A DNA stretch of 64,000 bases, taken from assembly GCF_003426815.1 (NCBI RefSeq), contig NZ_QKYK01000015.1, positions 62,001-126,000 of the forward strand, given 5' to 3'. The notes under the pieces are model-generated. The model saw only the letters and a list, made by a program, of their open reading frames with translations, was not told the origin of the DNA and searched no databases. Positions within the stretch are counted from its first letter, which is position 1. Every line of letters starts with the position of its first letter. The position numbers were made by a program, and so were the translations under genes. This stretch comes from Desertimonas flava. Its GTDB lineage: Bacteria > Actinomycetota > Acidimicrobiia > Acidimicrobiales > Ilumatobacteraceae. Below, piece by piece: positions 16,842 through 26,873 of this stretch.

Positions 16842-16944
16842 GTTCTCGTTCCCTTCGGGTCGTTCGGGCGTGCCCGCACTCTGCAGGTGTAGTACAGCAC
16901 GACATCGCGGTCACGATCGGACCGCCGTCCCGCCGACGGGGCGC

Positions 16945-17118
16945 TCAGGAGAGCCAGAGCTGCCGGACCACGATCACGGCGGCGACGACCGCGAGCGCGG
17001 CCGCCTCCTTCCACATCACGTGGCGCTCGGCTCGTCGGCTGTCGTCGAGGTCGTCGGGATACTCGGAGACCTCACCGGGGAGGCTCGGCGGGAGCGACGG
17101 ACCGGTTGGATCACTCAT
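16945..17118 (-). CDS. Small single-pass membrane protein at the end of the glycan operon
   Basis: A 57-residue protein with a hydrophilic, Pro/Asp-rich N-terminus and one C-terminal membrane segment (AAALAVVAAVIVVRQLWL). ATG 17118 forms an ATGA overlap with the stop of the glycosyltransferase, so it belongs to the same translational unit. Not recognised as a known family. By position it could be an accessory subunit of the glycosyltransferase, as small membrane partners occur with several processive synthases, but this is inference. Confidence 0.6.
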   Translation of the reverse strand: MSDPTGPSLPPSLPGEVSEYPDDLDDSRRAERHVMWKEAAALAVVAAVIVVRQLWLS

Positions 17119-18599
17119 GAGCGCGCCGCGACCCCGCCCGACTTCACGGTCTTGTCCCACACCAGCTCAGCGTGGCGTGCTTCCTTGACGAAGCCGGTGA
17201 ACGTGATCGCGCACTGCAGCGGTCCGTAGCCGACGATCCACAGGAGCGCTCCGGCGAGCCGATGGTGGCCGGCCCGGTCGACCCGCCACACCAGGTACGC
17301 GGCGACCATGCAGAGCGACACCCAGAGGTACGCGGCGAGGGCGACCGCTCGCTCGATGCCGTCGGTGATGGACACACCCGTGACATCGGAGAACGTGTCG
17401 CGGAGGCCGTCATTCACCGGCGGGAACACGCTGCCGACGATGATCAACGCCGACACGAGTCCCGGGAACATGATCCCGCGCAGCCACGCCCGCCAGCCGA
17501 TCTCGGGGTCCACGAGCCACGTGAAGACGAGGAGGAACAGGAAGCTCAGACCGTTGGCGATCCACAACCACCGGAAGGCATCCTTCTCGAGGGAGGACTC
17601 CATCGCCCAGAGACCGACGAGCGCCGCCGACGAGGTGATCATCAGGATCGGCAGTGCCATGAGCGTGTACCACCAGAGTCCGAACAGGAGGCCGCCGAGG
17701 CGATGCGTCGGCGACGGCCGGAAGAACACCCGGTGGAAGCGGCGCGTGACTTGCACGTTGCCGCGGGCCCAGCGCAGGCGCTGCTTCCACACCCCATCGA
17801 CCGTGTCGGGCTCCTCGGCCCAGACGACGGCGTTGGGATCGAACACGACCTTGCGGCCCCCGAGCTGGGTGAGAAACGTCGTCACCGTGTCTTCGGCCAG
17901 CGTCGAGGTGTCGATCGCCCCGCCGATCGCCTCGAGGTTGGCCCGGCTGTGCAACTGGGCTCCGCCGGCCAGGCAGGCGAGGGCCCCGCCGACGTTCTGC
18001 GCCCGCCGGGCGATCGCCTGGGCGACGGTGTACTCGAAGGCGATCGTGAGACGGATCCCGTTCTTGTCGCCGCTGCCTTCCTTGATGTAGCCGGTGACGG
18101 CCCCGACCTCGGGGTCGGCGAGGTGACGGGTCAGCCGACGCAACGACGGCGGGGTGAACACGACGTCGGCGTCCATGATCAGCACGGCTTCGGCCCAGTC
18201 GTCCGCCAGCACATGGGCCAGCCCGTGGTTGAGCGTGTGGGCCTTGCCTTGGCCACCGTGCTCGCGGCGCAGGTGGACGACCGTGTCCGGATAGCGCTCG
18301 ATCATCGCGGCGAGGACGGCCGGCGTGTCGTCGGTGCTCGCATCGTCGACGACCACGATGCGCAGCCGGTCGATGGGGTACTCGAGGGCGACGAGGCGCT
18401 CGATCGTGTCGCGGAGCACCGGCGCCTCGTTCCACGCAGGGACGAGGATCGCCGTGCGGGGGAAGTACGGAGCGCTGCGGTCGAGGTGGCTGCGGTACCG
18501 GTGTCCTCCGACGATGAGCAGCTGGATCACAGCGACGACGTAGGGGAGCGCCCCGATCACGGCCACGACGACCAGGGCCCACTCGACCGTCCGGCTCAC
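17115..18599 (-). CDS. Processive family-2 glycosyltransferase, membrane-embedded
   Basis: The 494-residue protein has an N-terminal membrane segment (ALVVVAVIGALPYVVAVIQLLIV), a cytoplasmic GT-A domain (AILVPAWNEAPVL, VVVDDASTDDT, the DxD region IMDADVVF, a catalytic TLAEDT) and the QRLRW motif of processive synthases (hyaluronan, cellulose, poly-GlcNAc type). At least four C-terminal membrane segments follow. It would polymerise and extrude a glycan across the membrane. GTG 18599 overlaps the PHP stop as GTGA. The sugar is unknown. The nearby PIG-L deacetylase makes a GlcNAc-containing polymer a reasonable guess only. Confidence 0.82.
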   Translation of the reverse strand: MSRTVEWALVVVAVIGALPYVVAVIQLLIVGGHRYRSHLDRSAPYFPRTAILVPAWNEAPVLRDTIERLVALEYPIDRLRIVVVDDASTDDTPAVLAAMIERYPDTVVHLRREHGGQGKAHTLNHGLAHVLADDWAEAVLIMDADVVFTPPSLRRLTRHLADPEVGAVTGYIKEGSGDKNGIRLTIAFEYTVAQAIARRAQNVGGALACLAGGAQLHSRANLEAIGGAIDTSTLAEDTVTTFLTQLGGRKVVFDPNAVVWAEEPDTVDGVWKQRLRWARGNVQVTRRFHRVFFRPSPTHRLGGLLFGLWWYTLMALPILMITSSAALVGLWAMESSLEKDAFRWLWIANGLSFLFLLVFTWLVDPEIGWRAWLRGIMFPGLVSALIIVGSVFPPVNDGLRDTFSDVTGVSITDGIERAVALAAYLWVSLCMVAAYLVWRVDRAGHHRLAGALLWIVGYGPLQCAITFTGFVKEARHAELVWDKTVKSGGVAARS

Positions 18600-19363
18600 G
18601 GAGGCGCGCCCGCGGCGGTCTCGTCGACGGCCTGTTCGGCAGTCACGTCGGCGGTCAGGTGGGCGAGCGTGCTCGTCACGTAGTCGTAGCGGCCGACCCG
18701 CTGCTCGTGGTGGGCGTCGGTGCTCATCGTGATCGGCACGCCCTCGCCCACGAGCAGGTCGACGACCCGGCGAGACGGGCACGACCACTTCTCGTTCACC
18801 TCGACCACGGCCCCGTGGCGTACCACCGCCTGACCGATGCGTCGCACCAGCGCATCCGGCACCTGGTCCTCGTGGAGGCCGCACTTGGGCAGGATGCTGA
18901 ACAGGTGAGCGACGATGACCCGGTCGTAGCAACCGAGGGCGTTGACGGTGGCCTCGACGAGGTCGGCGATCACCTCGTCGGTCGAGAGCTCGTGCTCGGC
19001 GAGCAGCGCCTCCGCGTCGCGCGGATGCATCGGGCCGTCGGGACGGGGGAGCTGGTGATCGGCGACGAGCACGTAGTCGAGCGTCGGCATGTCGGCCGGC
19101 ATGTCCATCAGCCCGCTGGTGTCGAGGATCTTGGCCTCGACCCCGCACAGCACCCGCAGCCCCGAGTGGCCGTCGAGCGCGCGCACCGCGTCGACGAACG
19201 ACGGCACCCAGTCGGTCGAACGACGGACGTGGTCCACCATGCCGAGCGTGTGCAGACCGTGCCCGGCCGCCGACGCGAGGTTCTCGTCGATCGTGCTCGC
19301 ACCGTCGGAGAACGTGGAGTGCACGTGGAGATCGGAATGGCGGTCCAGTCGGGGAAACGTCAT
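18596..19363 (-). CDS. PHP-domain metal-dependent phosphoesterase
   Basis: The 255-residue single-domain PHP protein has metal-ligand motifs in order: DLHVHSTFSDG (9-20), GMVDHV, CGVEAK, LVADHQ, IVAHLF and the C-terminal STDAHH. PHP proteins include histidinol phosphatase, PolX-type phosphoesterases and the capsule-system protein-tyrosine phosphatases. In a glycan operon a phosphatase role on a sugar phosphate or a regulatory phosphotyrosine is plausible but unproven. ATG 19363 overlaps the ATP-grasp stop as ATGA, and its stop overlaps the glycosyltransferase start as GTGA. Confidence 0.8.
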   Translation of the reverse strand: MTFPRLDRHSDLHVHSTFSDGASTIDENLASAAGHGLHTLGMVDHVRRSTDWVPSFVDAVRALDGHSGLRVLCGVEAKILDTSGLMDMPADMPTLDYVLVADHQLPRPDGPMHPRDAEALLAEHELSTDEVIADLVEATVNALGCYDRVIVAHLFSILPKCGLHEDQVPDALVRRIGQAVVRHGAVVEVNEKWSCPSRRVVDLLVGEGVPITMSTDAHHEQRVGRYDYVTSTLAHLTADVTAEQAVDETAAGAPP

Positions 19364-20370
19364 CGGGCGACCACCGATCGGTCGAGAAGTTCGCTGGGAT
19401 CGAAGTAGGTCTCGGTCCACGTCCGCACCATCGCCAGGGCCCGGATGGGTACGTCGGCGGGGACGTCGCGACCGAGCACGTCGGCGACCGCGAGCACCGG
19501 CATGTCGGCGCCGGCGGCGATGGTGAGCGGCATGCTGCCCGGGAACCGGGGATTGACCTCGAGCAGCCGTGGGGCACCGTTCGCCGCCTGTTTCACCTGC
19601 ACGTTGGCGACCGACGTGAGCCCGAGTGCCTGGGCCACCCGCCGCCCGTAGGTGATGAGGTCCTCGTCCGGATCGACCGTGCCGGCGACGGCGATCCCGG
19701 AGTCGACCTTCAGCCGCGACCGGGGGACGACGGCGGCGACGTGGCCGTCGCGGTAGGCCAGGACGTCGAGGGAGTGCTCCAGTCCCGGCAGCAGTTCCTG
19801 CACGATGTACGAGCCGTCCCGGGGCAGTGAACGCGTCCCCCCCGCAGTCTCGACGAGGGTGACGCCGCGGCCGCCACTGCCGAGCCGCGGCTTGGCGATC
19901 GCCGGAAACGACCACGTCGTGTCGTCGAACCCGTCGTCGAGCACGGCGGTTGCCGGCACCTCGACCACCCCGGCGCACGATCTGAGCACCGTCCACTTGT
20001 CGAGGCAACGCTCGAGCGTCTCCACGGACGATCCGAGCACCTTGGTGCCGCGGGCTTCGAACTCAGTCGTCGCCCTGGCGACGGGGAGCAGTTCGACGTC
20101 GACCGTGGGCACGAGCACGTCGATGCCCCACTCGCCGCACCGCTCGGCGACGACGTCGACGAACTCGGCGGAGTCACCGCGAGGGACGAGCGCTCGTCGG
20201 TCGGCGCCGACGAGGTACAGCCCGGCCGCGTACGGATCGATGTCGACGGCCCAGACCTCGGCGCCGGCGCGATGCACCGACTGCATGAACGCCACGGCCG
20301 CCGGGCCGCCGGCGCCGGTGACCGCGATCCGGACGCCGGAGAGGTCGGTCGGCGACGGGGCGTCAGACAC
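19360..20370 (-). CDS. ATP-grasp family ligase
   Basis: The 336-residue protein has an N-terminal pre-ATP-grasp Rossmann-like region (IAVTGAGGPAAVAFMQSV). The ATP-grasp fold then shows a lysine-bearing AKPRLGSGGRGV loop, QELLPGLEHSLDVLAYRDG and the metal-binding LEVNPRFPGSMPL (Glu and Asn ligands). It resembles carbamoyl-phosphate-synthase-like/PylC-like ATP-grasp ligases, which activate a carboxylate as acyl phosphate for amide or ester formation. GTG 20370 overlaps the upstream stop by 8 bases. In this operon it could attach an amino acid or other acid to a sugar or lipid, but the substrate is unknown. Confidence 0.8.
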   Translation of the reverse strand: MSDAPSPTDLSGVRIAVTGAGGPAAVAFMQSVHRAGAEVWAVDIDPYAAGLYLVGADRRALVPRGDSAEFVDVVAERCGEWGIDVLVPTVDVELLPVARATTEFEARGTKVLGSSVETLERCLDKWTVLRSCAGVVEVPATAVLDDGFDDTTWSFPAIAKPRLGSGGRGVTLVETAGGTRSLPRDGSYIVQELLPGLEHSLDVLAYRDGHVAAVVPRSRLKVDSGIAVAGTVDPDEDLITYGRRVAQALGLTSVANVQVKQAANGAPRLLEVNPRFPGSMPLTIAAGADMPVLAVADVLGRDVPADVPIRALAMVRTWTETYFDPSELLDRSVVAR

Positions 20371-21430
20371 TGGCCGTGGCCCTCTGCGGGCGGGCGAAGC
20401 GCCGGCTGCTCGAGCGGTCACGGACCACCTCCAGCGGCTCGCAGTACCTCGCGTCGCCGAAGCGGCCCCAGTAGCGGCCGGTGGATCGGATCAGCTCGGG
20501 ATCCAGGTAGGCCCTCGTCTCGGTCTGCGTGCGGTACGAGGCGATCACGTCGAGCTTCTCGTCGATGTGGGGCTCGATCGACGCGAAGCGGGCCGGGTGG
20601 AAGTCGACCGTCGCCGATGGGCTCTCGTAGCAGTAGACCCCGGGAACACCACGCGCGGCGACCAGCGTGGCACGGTGGACGTTCCGGTGATCCTGGTGCA
20701 CGTCATGGACGGTGTGCGTGTACACGATCGTCGGCTGGAACTCGGCGATCACCCGCTCGATGATGCCCACCGTCGGGTCCGACTCCGGAATGCGCGTGTC
20801 CTCCAGGTCCTCGAGGACGAGGCGGGCGCCGAGGATCGCGGCGGCCTGGGCCGACTCCTCGGCGCGCCGGCCCTGATCTCCGCCCCGACTCCCGCGACTC
20901 ATGGTGAGCACCGCGGTGATGTCGCCGGCGTCGCGGTGGGCGAGCAGGATGCCACCGACGCCGATCTCGACGTCGTCGGGGTGGGCGCCGATGGCCAGCA
21001 CCCGTTCGGCCGCGTCGTTGCGCCGCGCCTCGGCCACCTGCAGCAGTCGCTCGACCTGGCGGGCCAGCTGGTCGGGAGCCACCGGCTTGGCGAGGAAGTC
21101 GTCGACCTGGCTGCGCAGGGCGCGGACGGCGACGTCCATGCTCGCGTCGGCCGTCGTCAGGGCGATCGGGATCGCCGGCCACCGTTCCTTGATCTCCGTG
21201 ACGAGATCGAAACCGGACCGCCCCGGCAGGCCGATGTCGACGAGGAGGGCGTCGATCGGCGTGGTGACGAGGACGTCGATCGCGTCGGGAGCCGAGCCTG
21301 CTGTGGTCACCCGGTACTCGGCGCGTTCGAGCGCCCGTGCGAAATACGTCGCGGTCGCCTCGTCGTCCTCGACGACCAGCACATGCCGCGGATTCCGCCG
21401 TACCGGCGGATGCTCCCCGTCGGTCACCAC
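20363..21430 (-). CDS. Response-regulator receiver fused to PIG-L-type N-acetylglucosaminyl deacetylase
   Basis: The protein has 355 residues from GTG 21430. Residues ~15-130 are a receiver domain (HVLVVEDDE acidic pair, phospho-acceptor Asp65 in LLVDIGLPG, Lys115 in FLAKP). Residues ~140-300 are a LmbE/PIG-L zinc amidohydrolase with AHPDDVE at 149-155 and HDVHQDHRNVH at 242-252. Family members remove acetyl groups from GlcNAc-containing compounds. The domain order implies that phosphorylation controls the deacetylase directly rather than DNA binding. The probable partner kinase is divergent at 21513. A TATTGT hexamer 8 bases before GTG suggests a nearly leaderless mRNA. It is the first gene of the coupled operon. 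Confidence 0.85.
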   Translation of the reverse strand: MVTDGEHPPVRRNPRHVLVVEDDEATATYFARALERAEYRVTTAGSAPDAIDVLVTTPIDALLVDIGLPGRSGFDLVTEIKERWPAIPIALTTADASMDVAVRALRSQVDDFLAKPVAPDQLARQVERLLQVAEARRNDAAERVLAIGAHPDDVEIGVGGILLAHRDAGDITAVLTMSRGSRGGDQGRRAEESAQAAAILGARLVLEDLEDTRIPESDPTVGIIERVIAEFQPTIVYTHTVHDVHQDHRNVHRATLVAARGVPGVYCYESPSATVDFHPARFASIEPHIDEKLDVIASYRTQTETRAYLDPELIRSTGRYWGRFGDARYCEPLEVVRDRSSSRRFARPQRATASV

Positions 21431-21512
21431 AGACGTCAACAATAGCCAACAGCGACTACTTCTCCAGCCGCATCGCGCTATTCGGCCGAGAAATCTGATC
21501 GACTAGGAACCT

Positions 21513-23495
21513 ATGGGTCCGCCGCCCTCCTCAACAGACGCGCCAGCGTCGTCCCGTCCGCGTACCGCCCGCAAGATGCGCTGGTGGTGGAACCTCCCCC
21601 TCCGCCGGAAGGTCTCCGTACTGGTCATCGTGCCGGCACTGGCCATGGCGATTCCTGCGGCCTACGCGATCGCGCTGAACCATCGTCAGGAGACGACACG
21701 GGAGCATGCTCGCGAGATCCAACGCCTTCGCGACCAGGGGTTCGATCTTGCGGTCGACACCGTCGTGTCCGACATCGGCGTCCTGCGGTACGTGCTGTCC
21801 GAGGACGCCACCGACCTCGAATCCCTGGACCGCCTGATCGCCGGGCACGATGCCGCGATCGCGGAACTCGACGAGGGTCTCGGCGACGACCTGCAACCGG
21901 CGGTCGAGCGGGTCGCCGAACGGCTGGACACCTACATCGAGGCGAGCTCCGAGGTCCGTGATGCGGCCAGCGGACCGTCACCGGTCCCTGATCGGATCCT
22001 GCAGCAGCTACGGGTGGCGGCGGACGAGGTGGCCCGCGAAGTGGGTGATCTGATCGCCGTGCTCGAGGGGGATCTCCAGCAGGCCCGAGCCGACATCGAC
22101 GCCGCCAGCAGGTCGGTGCTGATCGCTCTGGTCACCGGCATGGTCGCCTCGCTGCTCCTCAGCTCGATCGCCCTGATGGTCTTCGTGCGCAACTTCGTGA
22201 AGCGCATCCGGGAGATGAAGGAGCTCGCCGCCCACGTCGTCGCCGGCGGTGATCTCGGCGACGTCGTGCCGGAGTCGCGCGACGAGCTCGGCGTGCTCGC
22301 GTCGGAGCTCGTCGACGCCGGGAAGCTGCTCATCTCGGCGAACGACGACATCGCTCGCAGCCGTGACGCCGCCCTCGCGGCGACCCGCGAGAAGGACGAG
22401 TTCCTCTCGCGGATGAGCCATGAGCTGCGGACGCCGCTCACCGCGATCTTGGGGTTCGGTCAGCTGCTCCAGCTCGAGGAGCGCCTGCACCAGGAGGATC
22501 GGGAGGCGATCGATCAGATCGTCAAGGCCGGCCGTCACCTGCTCGCGCTGATCAACGACCTGCTCGACATCTCGCGGATCGCCACCGGCCACCTGTCGCT
22601 GTCGCTCGAACCGGTCGTCGTCGGCGACGTGGTCGAGAGCGTCGCCGCCCTGCTCGCTCCTCAGGCCGCGGACCGGTCGGTGATGGTGTCGTCGACGGTC
22701 GACCCGGCCTTGGCCGTGACGGCCGATCATCAGCGCATCCGGCAGGTTCTGTTGAACCTGGTGTCCAACGCGATCAAGTACAACTCGACGCCCGGCACCG
22801 TCGTGGTCGCCGCCGAGCGCCAGGACTCGTCCGGCACCGTCGTGGTGAGCGTGACCGACAGTGGCCCGGGCATCAGCCGTGACGGGCAGGCCCGCCTGTT
22901 CCTGCCGTTCGAGCGGCTCGAGGCCACGAGTGCGATCGAGGGCACCGGCGTCGGTCTGGCCCTGTCGAAGTCGCTCGTCGAGGCGATGGGCGGATCGATC
23001 GGTGTCGACAGCGTGGTGGGGCGCGGGTCACGGTTCTGGGTCGAGTTCCAGGCAGCCGAGGCGCCCGCTGCCGCGGACCACGCGGTTCCGGAGGTGGAGT
23101 CGCGATCGGTCGTGGATCACCCGGCTGCCACCACCGTGCTCCTCGTGGAGGACAACCTCGCCAACGTGCGCGTCCTCGAGCGCTTCATGCGCGGTCGCGA
23201 CGAGCACCTCGAGGTGGCGATGCAGGGCGGCATGGCCGTCGAGCTCGCTCGCGAACTGCAGCCGGCGGCCGTGCTCCTCGATCTGCACCTGCCCGACATC
23301 AACGGCGACGAGGTGCTCGCCATGCTGAAGAACGACCCGCGGACGGCGGAGGTCCCGGTGATCGTGCTCTCGGCCGACGCCACCGACGGTGGTCGCCGCC
23401 GGCTCCTCGAGGCGGGCGCCGCCGACTACCTCACCAAGCCGATCGACCTCGAGCGCCTCGGGCGCGTCCTCGACGGACTGGGGGCGACGATCTGA
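21513..23495 (+). CDS. Hybrid sensor histidine kinase
   Basis: The 660-residue membrane kinase has a first membrane segment at ~34-55, an external helical sensor region of ~150 residues (CHASE3-like by length and composition), and a second membrane segment at ~201-225. A HAMP linker follows, then a HisKA box with His303 in MSHELRTPLT and an HATPase (N box NLVSNAIKYN, G1 VTDSGPGIS, G2 GTGVGLALSKSLVEAMGG). The C-terminal receiver has its acceptor Asp in VLLDLHLPDING. The divergent neighbour is a receiver-deacetylase fusion, its likely output. No HPt domain is encoded here, so phosphotransfer to the deacetylase would be direct or through a distant protein. Confidence 0.9.
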   Translation: MGPPPSSTDAPASSRPRTARKMRWWWNLPLRRKVSVLVIVPALAMAIPAAYAIALNHRQETTREHAREIQRLRDQGFDLAVDTVVSDIGVLRYVLSEDATDLESLDRLIAGHDAAIAELDEGLGDDLQPAVERVAERLDTYIEASSEVRDAASGPSPVPDRILQQLRVAADEVAREVGDLIAVLEGDLQQARADIDAASRSVLIALVTGMVASLLLSSIALMVFVRNFVKRIREMKELAAHVVAGGDLGDVVPESRDELGVLASELVDAGKLLISANDDIARSRDAALAATREKDEFLSRMSHELRTPLTAILGFGQLLQLEERLHQEDREAIDQIVKAGRHLLALINDLLDISRIATGHLSLSLEPVVVGDVVESVAALLAPQAADRSVMVSSTVDPALAVTADHQRIRQVLLNLVSNAIKYNSTPGTVVVAAERQDSSGTVVVSVTDSGPGISRDGQARLFLPFERLEATSAIEGTGVGLALSKSLVEAMGGSIGVDSVVGRGSRFWVEFQAAEAPAAADHAVPEVESRSVVDHPAATTVLLVEDNLANVRVLERFMRGRDEHLEVAMQGGMAVELARELQPAAVLLDLHLPDINGDEVLAMLKNDPRTAEVPVIVLSADATDGGRRRLLEAGAADYLTKPIDLERLGRVLDGLGATI

Positions 23496-23497
23496 CG

Positions 23498-23539
23498 GGC
23501 GATGAGCCTGGCCGGCGGGAGGCGCCGGCCAGACTCGCC
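23498..23539. terminator. Hairpin between convergent kinase and leuA genes (GCGATGAGC family)
   Basis: Starting 3 bases after the kinase stop, CTGGCCGGCG pairs perfectly with CGCCGGCCAG around a 5-base loop. The stem extends outward imperfectly through GATGAG/CTC. The left arm begins GCGATGAGCCTG, the same bases as the hairpin at 15341. It serves convergent genes and so is probably bidirectional. Confidence 0.6.
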
Positions 23540-23552
23540 GCGTCCGGCTGCG

Positions 23553-25407
<1,855 letters not shown>

Positions 25408-25414
25408 CGGAGCA

Positions 25415-25444
25415 ACCATACACCGGCCCAGGGGTGGCCATCAA
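25415..25444 (-). promoter_or_regulatory. leuL-leuA promoter
   Basis: The minus strand reads TTGATG (-35, 25439-25444), an 18-base spacer, and TATGGT (-10, 25415-25420), placing the transcription start at or next to the A of the leader ATG (25407). Both hexamers are close to the vegetative sigma consensus. Confidence 0.7.
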
Positions 25445-25482
25445 CGCCGAATGGCCACCTTCCCATTACGCTGAGTTGCACC

Positions 25483-26826
25483 ATGTCTGATGCCTCCCCT
25501 CGGCGGGGTGCCCCCCGCCGCCGGCGACCGCGCCGGCGATCGGCTTCGGAGACCGGTACCGATCCTGGCCTCGACGGCCAGTCGTCCGGCTCGAACCGTT
25601 CCCTCACCTCCACCAACATCCTTCCTCCGGTCGAGCCCCCGACCGGGTTCGCCGACCTCGGCGTGCCGCCGCGTATCGACGACGGACTGGCCGCGGCCGG
25701 GTTCGCCCAACCGTTCGCGATCCAGACCGAGGCGATCCCGGTGGCGATGGCCGGACACGACGTCTGCGGCCGGGCCCGCACCGGCTCGGGCAAGACGCTC
25801 GCGTTCGGTGTGCCGATGCTCTCGCGGATCGTCGATCGGGCCGAACCGCTTCGCCCGCTGGGCCTCGTGCTCGTTCCGACGCGCGAGCTCGCCATCCAGG
25901 TCGCCGAGGTGCTCGAGCCGGTCGCCTCCCACGCCGGAATGAGCGTCCTGCCGGTGTACGGCGGGGCCAGCCGGCCGTACCAGGTCACCCGCCTCCAGCA
26001 GGGCGTCGAGATCGTGGTCGCCACGCCGCTGCGCCTGATCGACCTCTTGAAGTCGAAGGAAGTCGATCTCGGTGCCGTCGACGTCGTCGTGCTCGACGAG
26101 GCCGACCGCATGGCCGACGACGGCTTCACGCCCCAGGTCGAGTGGATCCTTCGTCACTGTGGGGCCCGCACGCAGACGATGCTGTTCTCGGCGACGCTCG
26201 ACGGCGACGTCGGCCATCTCATCCGCCACTATCTGTCCGATCCGGTCGAAGTGGCGATCGATGCGGCCACCGACACGGTCGGCACGATGCACCATCTCTT
26301 CCTCGCCGTCCACCACATGGACAAGTCCCGGGTGGTCGGGGCGATCGGCCAGAGCATCCAGAAGGTCCTCGTGTTCTGCCCGACGAAGCGCCTGTGCGAC
26401 AGGGTGGCCACAGCACTCGAGGAGCTCGGCTTGAACGTCGCGGCGATCCACGGCGACCTCGCCCAGCCCGTCCGCGAGCGGGCGTTGCGTCGCTTCGCCG
26501 AGGGGAAGCTGTCGATCCTCGTCGCCACCGACGTCGCCGCTCGCGGCATCGACATCGACGACATCGGCGCGGTGATCCACTACGAGCCGGCGAAGGACTC
26601 CAAGGACTACCTGCACCGCTCGGGGCGGACGGCACGAGCCGGACGGGACGGGTGGGCGATCACGTTCGTCGAGTACAACCAGCACACGCAGATGCGCATC
26701 CTGCAGCGCACGCTCCAGCTGCCGCTCAAGCCGCCGATCGAGGTGTTCAGCAACGACGAACGTCTCCGCGACCTCTCCCGGTTCGGCGACGACGTGGTCG
26801 ACTCCACGGTGCCCACCGCCGGCTGA
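25483..26826 (+). CDS. DEAD-box ATP-dependent RNA helicase
   Basis: A 447-residue helicase that remodels RNA. Motifs in order: Q motif (FAQPFAIQTEAIPVAM), I ARTGSGKT, Ia PTRELA, Ib TPLRLID, II DEAD, III SAT, IV VLVFCPTK, V ATDVAARGIDI and VI HRSGRTARAG. The first ~50 residues are a basic low-complexity extension (RRGAPRRRRPRRRS), which may bind RNA. The C-terminal tail is short, with no extra RNA-binding domain, so it is closest to the RhlE type. ATG 25483 lies 10 bases after TTACGCT, so the leader would be at most a few bases. It is divergent from the leu attenuator. Confidence 0.92.
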   Translation: MSDASPRRGAPRRRRPRRRSASETGTDPGLDGQSSGSNRSLTSTNILPPVEPPTGFADLGVPPRIDDGLAAAGFAQPFAIQTEAIPVAMAGHDVCGRARTGSGKTLAFGVPMLSRIVDRAEPLRPLGLVLVPTRELAIQVAEVLEPVASHAGMSVLPVYGGASRPYQVTRLQQGVEIVVATPLRLIDLLKSKEVDLGAVDVVVLDEADRMADDGFTPQVEWILRHCGARTQTMLFSATLDGDVGHLIRHYLSDPVEVAIDAATDTVGTMHHLFLAVHHMDKSRVVGAIGQSIQKVLVFCPTKRLCDRVATALEELGLNVAAIHGDLAQPVRERALRRFAEGKLSILVATDVAARGIDIDDIGAVIHYEPAKDSKDYLHRSGRTARAGRDGWAITFVEYNQHTQMRILQRTLQLPLKPPIEVFSNDERLRDLSRFGDDVVDSTVPTAG

Positions 26827-26838
26827 CCTGCGGATCGG

Positions 26839-26873
26839 CCGTTACGGTTGGTGCCTGGCACCAACCGTAACGG
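26839..26873. repeat. 35-bp perfect palindrome with core GTGCCTGGCAC
   Basis: The 17-base arms are exactly complementary around a central T (26856). The outer arm is CCGTTACGGTTG and the core is GTGCCTGGCAC (26851-26861). It sits between the convergent helicase and acyltransferase genes and overlaps the last codons of the acyltransferase frame. It shares its core with the palindromes at 35400 and 35517 but not its outer arms. It could act as a bidirectional terminator, though its recurrence elsewhere marks it as a repeated element. Confidence 0.8.

Noticed and set aside
21513-23495. Kinase and deacetylase as parts of a single phage or mobile island
   Set aside because: Base composition and codon use look like the flanking genes, and no integrase, repeats or attachment site borders the locus. 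XerC at 55925 is the chromosomal housekeeping type.
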